Part shown: piece by piece, positions 5,179 through 10,663 of the stretch | Layout: the number at the start of each line of letters is the position of its first letter | Position numbering within the stretch: position 1 is the stretch's first letter | Assembly (NCBI GenBank): GCA_046756405.1 | Contig: JBHHWH010000080.1 | Span: forward strand, 1-10,663 | DNA from: JBHHWH01 sp046756405 | GTDB lineage: Bacteria > Actinomycetota > Acidimicrobiia > Spongiisociales > ZC4RG35 | Length of the DNA stretch: 10,663 nt | Direction: 5' to 3' | Program-made: the position numbers and the translations under genes | Notes under the pieces: generated by a model | What the model saw: the letters and a program-made list of their open reading frames with translations, nothing else | Database searches by the model: none | What the model was told of the DNA's origin: nothing

Positions 5179-6348
5179 TCAGCCGAGCTCGCCGATGTCC
5201 TCGGAGGAGATACCGAACGCGTCCCACGCCGGCTGGAGGGCGGCGCGGACTTCGTCGCCTCCTCCGTTGGCCCCCGGCTCACTGGAGAGGTCGAAGATGG
5301 CGTTGATCGTGTCGACGTCGGCTCCGGCGCCGGCGGCCCAGGCCTCGATCACGCGCCAGAAGGCGAGACCCTCGGCCTGGTGCGTGGCTGCAGACTCGGC
5401 GTCACCGGCTTCGACGTCCTGTGGTATCAGCGTGGCGTAGCGGATAGCCGCCTGGGAGTAAGTGATGAAGATGGCGCGACGGATCTCCTCTGCAGCCGAC
5501 TCGGCGTCGGCGGCATTCTCGGCTGCCAGCCCTGCTTTGCCGCTGTTCATTGCGGCGAGGATCTGCTCGTTGGCCTGTGCGGTCTCGCCGTCGGCCCCCT
5601 GGGTCCCGAAGTTCTCCGCGCGACTGTTGGCCGTGGCGAACGGGGCACAGTCCGGTGCAGCACCGTGGTAGAACGCCCAAGCCTCGTCCCAATTGTGGAC
5701 GGCTCCCTCCGCCCGATCGAAGTCGCCGGCGGCCGCCTTCTCGAGAGCTGCGTTCAGTTCGTGATCGACCCAGGCCACCATTATCTGGTTCTGGGTGCCC
5801 TTCTCAATCGCCTGTGAGCGGACACCGTCGGAGGCTCCGGCAAACATCCCTTCGCCGGCGATGGCGTCTGATACGAAGTCGTCGAGTGGAGTCGCCGATC
5901 CGTAATAGTCGTCGAGCCCGTGGAGACGATCCTCGGCGGTGGCGAAACCGGCCAGCGAGCGGACTGACCCGTCGGAGTTCACCGAATGAACACCTTCGGT
6001 GTAGATCGTCTCGATGGCGGCGTAGTCGATCGTCTCGTAGTCGAGCAGGTCCTTGATGTCACAGACGTCCTCGACAACGAGGCGGTGGGCCGACACATCG
6101 GTGGCGTACTCATACCCACCGTCGGCGGGAGTCGCGGTAGCGGACCCGGTGGCGGAGGCGGATGCCGAGCCCAACGCAGAGCCGGACGCGGAACCGGAGG
6201 CCGACCCCGAGCCGGAGGCCGAGGCTGAGCCGGTGGCGGTGCCGTCTGACCCGAGGTTGCGCACTTCCCCACCATCATCGCTGCCACACGCGGCCACGAC
6301 CATGGCGAGCACTGCGATCACGATCAGCAGTCTGCGCTGTTTCAACAT
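5179..6348 (-). CDS. FEA1-related lipoprotein (putative iron-associated)
   Basis: Predicted exported lipoprotein of 389 residues. A basic start (KQRR), hydrophobic core and lipobox VVAAC with C21 indicate signal peptidase II processing. Residues 37-75 are a Ser/Gly/Ala/Thr linker that tethers a helical globular domain (about 78-389). I recognise motifs of the actinobacterial FEA1-related lipoprotein family: YATDVSAHRLVVEDVCDI, GLDDYYG, HNWDEAWAFYHG (218-229), HQAEGLAFWRVIE (323-335) and SEPGANGGG near the end. The family name comes from algal FEA1, an iron-deficiency-induced extracellular protein; iron binding here is inferred. C96 and C234 could form a disulfide. The repeated His/Glu/Trp/Phe patterns (HNWDEAWAF, HQAEGLAFW) suggest an internal duplication, as in imelysin-like bundles. 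The ATG at 6348 overlaps the upstream glycosyltransferase stop by 7 bases, with AAAGGG 7 bases upstream. Confidence 0.8.
   Translation of the reverse strand: MLKQRRLLIVIAVLAMVVAACGSDDGGEVRNLGSDGTATGSASASGSGSASGSASGSALGSASASATGSATATPADGGYEYATDVSAHRLVVEDVCDIKDLLDYETIDYAAIETIYTEGVHSVNSDGSVRSLAGFATAEDRLHGLDDYYGSATPLDDFVSDAIAGEGMFAGASDGVRSQAIEKGTQNQIMVAWVDHELNAALEKAAAGDFDRAEGAVHNWDEAWAFYHGAAPDCAPFATANSRAENFGTQGADGETAQANEQILAAMNSGKAGLAAENAADAESAAEEIRRAIFITYSQAAIRYATLIPQDVEAGDAESAATHQAEGLAFWRVIEAWAAGAGADVDTINAIFDLSSEPGANGGGDEVRAALQPAWDAFGISSEDIGELG
6124..6240 (-). repeat. Ser-Gly/Ala dipeptide repeat linker in the lipoprotein
   Basis: Residues 37-75 of the lipoprotein alternate Ser with Gly or Ala (GSASASGSGSASGSASGSA and on), ending in TGSATATPAD. 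At DNA level this is a degenerate 6-base repeat. Such stretches expand and contract easily, and Ser/Thr-rich linkers of this type are common O-glycosylation sites in actinobacterial lipoproteins (established for the type, inferred here). Confidence 0.8.
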
Positions 6349-7754
6349 GTCAATACCCTTTCTTGGTTTGTTTCTCTGTTCGATTCCGTGCGGGGTTCAT
6401 CCCGCCGGAAAGATCCGTTGGCCCATCCCCGCCACACGAGCACCAGCGCCAAGGCCACCCATAAGCCATGCATGGTCCAAGTGAGGGTGGTTGGTGCCAT
6501 GTAGTCGGGCAGCACCAGAGCGAGCGCTTGGTAGACCGGGTTGGCGGTGGCACCGAAGTCCACTACCCACGTGAGCTGCTGGCTGAGTCCCTCCGCCACC
6601 AGGAAGCCGTACGCGACGACACCGAGGATCCCGAGACCGGCCAGCCATCGGGTACGAATGCGCGGTTTCTCGTCGACCCAGGCGGCGACCGCCAAGACCG
6701 CGATCGGGAGCACGACCACCAACTGCCGACCAGGAAACCACCAGCCATGCATCGTGAGGGCCACGAAGGTCGCCACCAGCCAGCCCGCGGCGAGCAGCCA
6801 GCCGGCGACGGCGAACTCGGAGCCTCGCCGGGCCATAGCCCAACCGGCCACGAGAGGAAGCAGGAAGAATGCGGGCTGCCAGGCGGCGATGCCGAACCCC
6901 CGGTCGACCAACAGCCCGATGAGCCGGGTGCTGCGGCCCCACAGGTTGACCTCGTTCCCCACCGCGGTGAACTCGCCACCAACGAAATGGTCACCGGTGG
7001 CGTAGGCGGTGAGCCCCTTGTAGATCAACAGATGCCCGGCGATGTAAGCGACACTGGCCAGAGCGAACGTGAGCACGAGGCTGCTCCGACGGCCCTTGCC
7101 CGCCTTGACCAGACCGGCGACGGCCAGGACGGCGGCGAGGGGCACGTACTTCACCGCCAGCCAGGGCAGCGCAATCACGGCGAGGGCGAAGACGATTCGG
7201 CCCGACTGTTGGAACGGACCGACGACCGCGGCAAAGCCGGCGAGGAGTGCGAGGGCGGCCGGGATCTCCGGGTAGGCCTGGGTGGAGTAGATGACGAGCG
7301 GTGGAGCCAGGCCGAAGACCGCGGTGGTGAGGAGTGCAGTTCGACTCGACACGCCCAGGCGATGACGGGCGGTCCAAACGGTGAGGGCGGCGAGACCACC
7401 ACCGAGAAGCGCCAGTGCCGCCTTGGCGCCCATCCAGCCTCCCAGGCCCATGGGCACGGCGAGCAGCAGGGGCAGGAGGGGATCGTGGGGGCTGACCCGG
7501 CGGCCGTCCTCGAGGGCCCGAGTTTGTGTGGGCAGCTCGACCTCGTGGAACTCCCGGTAGCGCTCCTCGGCCAGTTCATCGGAGATGTCGAGGTTGCCGT
7601 CCTCCCAGAGGCTCAGCGCCGACAACAGATACTGCGGCTCATCCGCAGTCGTCTGGGCGCCGTACGTGGCGCGTACGCCTATTCCTAGGGCAGCGACGGC
7701 TGCGACGACGAGCCCGAGAACGGATAGGAGGATGATCTCGCTCCGTCGGCTCAC
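6342..7754 (-). CDS. Polytopic GT-C-type membrane glycosyltransferase
   Basis: A 470-residue integral membrane protein with an N-terminal TM helix (about 6-28), then an outer loop with ADEPQYLLSALSL (D38, E39) and SPHDPLLPL (88-96), then roughly ten further hydrophobic segments. A conserved-looking outer loop MHGWWFPGRQLV sits at 335-346. The acidic pair in the first outer loop and the TM layout match GT-C enzymes, which take sugars from polyprenyl-phosphate donors (PMT/ArnT-like clans). The exact family and acceptor are not identifiable by eye. The start is GTG at 7754, overlapping the epimerase stop as GTGA, and no good Shine-Dalgarno is visible, so coupled translation is likely. The last codons overlap the lipoprotein start. 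The C-terminus (about 442-470) is hydrophilic and probably cytoplasmic. Could be a general mannosyl- or arabinosyl-type transferase. Confidence 0.8.
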   Translation of the reverse strand: MSRRSEIILLSVLGLVVAAVAALGIGVRATYGAQTTADEPQYLLSALSLWEDGNLDISDELAEERYREFHEVELPTQTRALEDGRRVSPHDPLLPLLLAVPMGLGGWMGAKAALALLGGGLAALTVWTARHRLGVSSRTALLTTAVFGLAPPLVIYSTQAYPEIPAALALLAGFAAVVGPFQQSGRIVFALAVIALPWLAVKYVPLAAVLAVAGLVKAGKGRRSSLVLTFALASVAYIAGHLLIYKGLTAYATGDHFVGGEFTAVGNEVNLWGRSTRLIGLLVDRGFGIAAWQPAFFLLPLVAGWAMARRGSEFAVAGWLLAAGWLVATFVALTMHGWWFPGRQLVVVLPIAVLAVAAWVDEKPRIRTRWLAGLGILGVVAYGFLVAEGLSQQLTWVVDFGATANPVYQALALVLPDYMAPTTLTWTMHGLWVALALVLVWRGWANGSFRRDEPRTESNRETNQERVLTC

Positions 7755-8665
7755 GTCGCCACCATCGCCGGGATCCGGGCAGCCGCAGCGGCCTGACGAG
7801 CCAACAACGAGTAGAGATCGGTCTGGGGGGTGAATCCGAGCAGCTCCTGGCAGAGCGTCGTGTCGGCCAGGGTGGCGTCCACGTCCTCTGCCGACACGGG
7901 ATGGGTGACGACGTCGGTCTCCCGGCCATAGACATCCATCAGCACTCGGGCCATGTCGATGAGCCGGTAGCCGACCCCTGTGCCGAGGTTGATAGTCCGG
8001 TTCAGGCCTCGCTCACCTGCGCGGATGAGACCCTCTACCACGTCGCGCACATCGGTGATGTCTCGAGACCTCGACGGCGACCCGAAGATGCGGATGGGCT
8101 CGCCCCGGGACAGGGCATCGAGCCAAATAGAGAACGCCATGTCGGACCGTTGGTGCTCCCCGGCGACAGTGAACGGGCGGACGACTGTCACGACTCCTCC
8201 TCGCTCCCGGCGGACCTCACAAAGCTGCTCCACGATTACCTTGGATCGGGCATAGCCGCCCCGAGGAAGAAGCTCGTCGCCTTCTCGGCATGGGCGTCCG
8301 TGCCGCGAGCCGCCGTATACCGACGAGGATGAGGTTACGACGAGGGCTGTGCTCGGAGGCGTCACGTCGAGGAGATGGCGAGTCGCGACCACATTGTCCC
8401 GGTATCGCTCCCGCTGGATGGCGGAACCGTGGCCACGTACACCCGGCCGGGCGGCGAGATGGAAGACGACATCGGCGCCGGCCATCAACCCGAGGAGACC
8501 GCTGGTTTGCGGATCGTCACCGAGGTCGAGGATGTAATGCTCGTAGTCGCCCGAGTCGAATCTCGATTGCCGATCGACACCGGTGACTCGATAGCCTCGT
8601 TCGACGAGAGCATCGGTGAGATGCCTGCCGATAAACCCTGCCGAACCTGTCACTACGGCCTTCAC
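7751..8665 (-). CDS. NAD(P)-dependent sugar-nucleotide epimerase/dehydratase (extended SDR)
   Basis: A 304-residue extended short-chain dehydrogenase/reductase of the UDP-glucose-4-epimerase/dehydratase type. It starts MKAVVTGSAGFIGRHL, with the Rossmann motif GSAGFIG (G7, G10, G13). The acidic residue D31 after the second strand favours NAD(H). HLAARPGV is at 69-76, TSSSSVYG at 111-118 (catalytic Ser/Thr region), and the Y138-x3-K142 catalytic pair in YARSK. DITDVRDVV and NLGTG mark the substrate domain. I chose the GTG at 8665 because it puts the Rossmann fold at residue 3. The frame stays open upstream to 8839, but that stretch overlaps the divergent gene and lacks any family match. First gene of an overlapping run (epimerase, GT-C, lipoprotein). 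The substrate sugar cannot be told from sequence. Confidence 0.9.
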   Translation of the reverse strand: MKAVVTGSAGFIGRHLTDALVERGYRVTGVDRQSRFDSGDYEHYILDLGDDPQTSGLLGLMAGADVVFHLAARPGVRGHGSAIQRERYRDNVVATRHLLDVTPPSTALVVTSSSSVYGGSRHGRPCREGDELLPRGGYARSKVIVEQLCEVRRERGGVVTVVRPFTVAGEHQRSDMAFSIWLDALSRGEPIRIFGSPSRSRDITDVRDVVEGLIRAGERGLNRTINLGTGVGYRLIDMARVLMDVYGRETDVVTHPVSAEDVDATLADTTLCQELLGFTPQTDLYSLLARQAAAAARIPAMVAT

Positions 8666-8680
8666 GACGGCGGACGGTAA

Positions 8681-8700
8681 TACACTATGGTCGTAGTGTA
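8681..8700. promoter_or_regulatory. Perfect inverted repeat in the divergent promoter region
   Basis: TACACTA-N6-TAGTGTA, a 7+7 perfect palindrome, sits in the 52-base gap between the epimerase start (8665, minus) and the fusion glycosyltransferase start (8718, plus). Each arm carries a -10-like TACACT on one strand, and a better -10, TAAAAT (8699-8704, plus), overlaps the right arm. The size and position fit an operator for a dimeric repressor controlling both genes. No regulator gene is in view. Confidence 0.6.
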
Positions 8701-8704
8701 AAAT
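8699..8704 (+). promoter_or_regulatory. Putative -10 element of the fusion glycosyltransferase gene
   Basis: TAAAAT (five of six consensus bases) lies 13 bases before the ATG at 8718, so the mRNA would have a leader of only a few bases or be leaderless. That agrees with the absence of a Shine-Dalgarno sequence before the ATG. No good -35 is visible. Confidence 0.45.
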
Positions 8705-8717
8705 GCTGACCTGACAA

Positions 8718-10361
8718 ATGTTGTACGGGATGCCTGATAAGACTCGAGACGACCGAAAGCGCGTCCCGTCGTGGGCCATCATCGCCGCCACGGTCCTCAC
8801 CATCCCCCTCGTGTGGATGATCCTCGCCACCGTCGACACCGCGGCATTGGCTGCGGTCTGGGACGCCGTGGTCGAGCGACCCGCTGGTCTGCTCGTCGCT
8901 CTTGCGGCGTTCGGCGGCGCCTTCCTCCTGCGTGCGTTCGCGTGGAGCCGGGTGCTACCCGACCTCTCGCTCGGCCAGAGTTGGGCCGGGCTTCACGTCG
9001 CCCTCGGCGGGAACCACGTCCTGCCCCTGCGCCTCGGCGAGCCGCTCCGCATCGTCAGTGTGGTGAGGCGAGCCGGGATCGACTGGCAACGGGCCACCGC
9101 CTCCACCGTCACTCTCCGCTCCGGCGACCTCGTCTCCATCGGAGTGATCGGAGTCATCGGTGGACTCGGGGCCGTGGCCGCCTGGTGGGCCACCGGGATG
9201 TTTCTGCTCGGCGGCGCCGTGTTCATCGGGCTCGGAGTTGTCTGGCTGCGACGACTGAGCGGGAACGGTGAAGTGGCCCTGCCCGGCCCTGTTGCCATCG
9301 GGGCAACCATCGCCGCCTGGACTCTGGAAGCGATCGTCGTCTATCAAGCGGCCTCCTGGGCGGGGGTGGGGCTCGGCTTCGGCGGGGCGGTTCTCGTCAC
9401 CGCCGCCGCCGTGGTCGCTCAGATCGCCGCCTTCGCACCCGGCGGTCTCGGCACCTACGAGGCAGGAGGAGTCGCCGCCATTGCATTTCTCGGAGTGGAC
9501 CCGGCCGTGGGACTGGCAATCGTGCTCTCGGCCCACGCCATCAAGACGCTCTATTCGCTGGTCTTCGGGCTCGTCGCCGTGTTCGTGCCCGCCCCGGGGA
9601 TGCTGGGACGGCTCCGACTCGGCGGGTCGGGATCAGCCCTGGCCCCCTCCCCGGTGACCCCGGCCGCGGACCAACCCGTGGTCCTGTTCCTGCCCGCATA
9701 CAATGAGGAGGAGTCGGTGGGTCGGGTGGTGCGCCGGGTACCCGCCACTGCGGCCGGGCATCCCGTGGTGTGTCTGGTGATCGACGACGGTTCGACCGAC
9801 CGGACGGCCGCCGTCGCCGCAGAGGCGGGAGCGACGGTCATCTCGCTCGAGGAGAACCTCGGTCTCGGTGCCGCCGTGCGCCGCGGGCTGGCGGAGTCCC
9901 TCCACTACGACCCGGTAGCGGTGGCGTTCTGCGACGCCGACGGCGAGTACTCCCCCGAAGAGCTTGACATCATGGTGCGCCCGATCCTCGACGGACGGGC
10001 CGACTACGTGGTGGGCTCCCGCTTCGAAGGCGATATCGAGCGAATGCTGCCCCACCGGCGCATAGGAAACTTGATCCTCACCTGGCTCCTCTCCTGGGTG
10101 GCCCGACGTCACATCAGCGACGGCCAGAGCGGCTACCGGGCCTTCTCCGCCAGAGCGGCTGCCGCGGCCGAGGTGATCCACGACTTCAACTACGCCCAGG
10201 TGATCACGCTCGACCTCCTGGCCAAGGGGGCGCGGTACGCAGAGGTGCCGATCAGCTATCGGTTCCGCACCGAAGGCGAGTCGTTCATCAAGCTCGGTCG
10301 CTATCTGCGGGCAGTCGTGCCCGCCGTCTACCGCGAGGTCAACAACACCAGCTTGGCCTGA
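8718..10361 (+). CDS. Flippase-like (LPG-synthase TM / UPF0104) domain fused to DPM1-like GT2 glycosyltransferase
   Basis: A 547-residue two-part protein. Residues about 18-295 form a polytopic membrane domain with hallmarks of the lysylphosphatidylglycerol-synthase TM/UPF0104 family: LPLRLGEPLRIVSV (102-115), TLRSGDLVSIG (132-142) and APGGLGTYE (240-248). A short Pro/Ser-rich hinge (about 303-318) leads to a GT2 domain: PAYNEEESVGRVV (326-338), DDGSTDRT (356-363), the metal/nucleotide-binding DADGEY (406-411), VVGSRF (431-436) and DGQSGYRAF (468-476). This matches polyprenyl-phosphate mannosyl/glucosyl transferases (DPM1-like), which are cytoplasmic-face enzymes. Starts at 8718 and 8730 are both possible; neither has a Shine-Dalgarno. 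Divergent from the epimerase, and ending 4 bases before the convergent oxidoreductase. The sugar is unknown, and flipping activity of the membrane half is inference. Confidence 0.88.
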   Translation: MLYGMPDKTRDDRKRVPSWAIIAATVLTIPLVWMILATVDTAALAAVWDAVVERPAGLLVALAAFGGAFLLRAFAWSRVLPDLSLGQSWAGLHVALGGNHVLPLRLGEPLRIVSVVRRAGIDWQRATASTVTLRSGDLVSIGVIGVIGGLGAVAAWWATGMFLLGGAVFIGLGVVWLRRLSGNGEVALPGPVAIGATIAAWTLEAIVVYQAASWAGVGLGFGGAVLVTAAAVVAQIAAFAPGGLGTYEAGGVAAIAFLGVDPAVGLAIVLSAHAIKTLYSLVFGLVAVFVPAPGMLGRLRLGGSGSALAPSPVTPAADQPVVLFLPAYNEEESVGRVVRRVPATAAGHPVVCLVIDDGSTDRTAAVAAEAGATVISLEENLGLGAAVRRGLAESLHYDPVAVAFCDADGEYSPEELDIMVRPILDGRADYVVGSRFEGDIERMLPHRRIGNLILTWLLSWVARRHISDGQSGYRAFSARAAAAAEVIHDFNYAQVITLDLLAKGARYAEVPISYRFRTEGESFIKLGRYLRAVVPAVYREVNNTSLA

Positions 10362-10365
10362 GTGG

Positions 10366-10663
10366 TCAGTCCTCAACCACATGCTGGGCGAAGCGCTCCC
10401 GAGCCCGATCCCACGCCACCCGATCGAACTGGAGATCGTCGGACACACAGGCCGCGGCGTCGCGCGCCATGACCAGAGCGTGATGCGTGTTGTCATGTGC
10501 GAAGAGACCCTGTCGCCCGAAGGTGACGATTCCGTCCCTGGTATCGAGCCACGTTGCCACCTCGGTGAACGCCTCCTCAGAGCCGATGCGGTAGATGGGG
10601 TAAGCGTTCGCGATGCGACGCACCTCTCCGCGAACACCGGGATCGGGGAGGCCAACCTCGACG
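10366..10663 (-). CDS. FAD-dependent amine oxidase / UGM-like oxidoreductase, C-terminal part
   Basis: The frame is open to the right window edge, so the 5' part (with the FAD-binding GxGxxG region) is outside; about 98 residues are seen. AYPIYRIG, then TFGRQGLFAHDNTHHALVMARDAAACV and a helical end closing in HVVED, resemble the C-terminal FAD-contacting segment of protoporphyrinogen-oxidase-like amine oxidases and UDP-galactopyranose-mutase relatives (usual pattern AYPxYD...GRxGLFxxxNxxH...A). Such proteins often sit beside polyprenyl-phosphate sugar transferases, which fits the convergent neighbour whose stop is 4 bases away. An internal GTG at 10623 is not a credible start, because the family motif context continues upstream. 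Precise reaction unknown. Confidence 0.7.
   Translation of the reverse strand, partial: VEVGLPDPGVRGEVRRIANAYPIYRIGSEEAFTEVATWLDTRDGIVTFGRQGLFAHDNTHHALVMARDAAACVSDDLQFDRVAWDRARERFAQHVVED

Noticed and set aside
6468..7688. Long plus-strand open frame (406 codons) opposite the GT-C gene
   Set aside because: Composition is Gly/Glu/Gln/His-rich with no recognisable motif, and it mirrors a membrane protein on the other strand; typical antisense shadow in GC-rich DNA.
8666..8839. N-terminal extension of the epimerase frame to 8839
   Set aside because: The extra 58 residues match nothing, overlap the divergent gene and its promoter, and would bury the Rossmann motif that normally starts at residue 3.
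9633..10655. Minus-strand open frame (340 codons) opposite the GT2 domain and extending past the oxidoreductase end
   Set aside because: It runs antisense to clear GT2 motifs and lies in a different frame from the oxidoreductase; no domain seen.

Overview
This window looks like a chromosomal segment of a high-GC actinobacterium, most likely an uncultivated member of the Acidimicrobiia. The pointers are the tRNA-tig-clpP-clpX block, the ClpP2-like ClpP sequence, the frequent GTG starts, and a lipoprotein that resembles the FEA1-related lipoproteins I associate with that class. The taxon is an inference; no rRNA or other marker gene is present.

Layout. (1) Positions 1-2992, minus strand: a compact protein-quality-control operon, tig -> clpP -> clpX, with clpX running off the left edge. 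(2) 3052-3504, minus strand: four tRNA genes (transcribed in the order Pro-TGG, Gly-TCC, Arg-TCT, His-GTG) directly upstream of tig and pointing the same way. (3) 3565-5115: a small gene graveyard around two plus-strand tRNAs (Lys-CTT, Leu-TAG). It holds a frame-broken DNA-binding/homing-type protein, a collapsed DUF433-DUF5615 toxin-antitoxin module in which antitoxin head and toxin body have been joined by deletion, and an isolated C-terminal domain of a DtxR/IdeR-type metal regulator. (4) 5179-8665, minus strand: three overlapping genes (sugar-nucleotide epimerase -> GT-C membrane glycosyltransferase -> FEA1-like lipoprotein). (5) 8718-10361, plus strand, divergent from the epimerase: a fusion of a flippase-like membrane domain with a DPM1-like GT2 glycosyltransferase. 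A perfect inverted repeat lies between the two divergent starts. (6) 10366 to the right edge, minus strand: the C-terminal part of a FAD-dependent amine-oxidase/UDP-galactopyranose-mutase-like protein.

How the genes fit together. tig, clpP and clpX cover chaperoning of nascent chains and ATP-dependent proteolysis. Genes 4-6 read as an envelope glycan locus: the GT2 domain would make a polyprenyl-phosphate sugar, its fused membrane domain could help move or anchor it, and the GT-C enzyme would use it on the outer face. The lipoprotein that overlaps the GT-C gene has a long Ser/Gly/Ala/Thr linker, so it is a conceivable acceptor. The same lipoprotein may handle iron, and the metal-regulator remnant converging on it suggests an iron-linked neighbourhood that has partly decayed.

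Limits: no database search or computation was possible; family calls come from motif recognition by eye.
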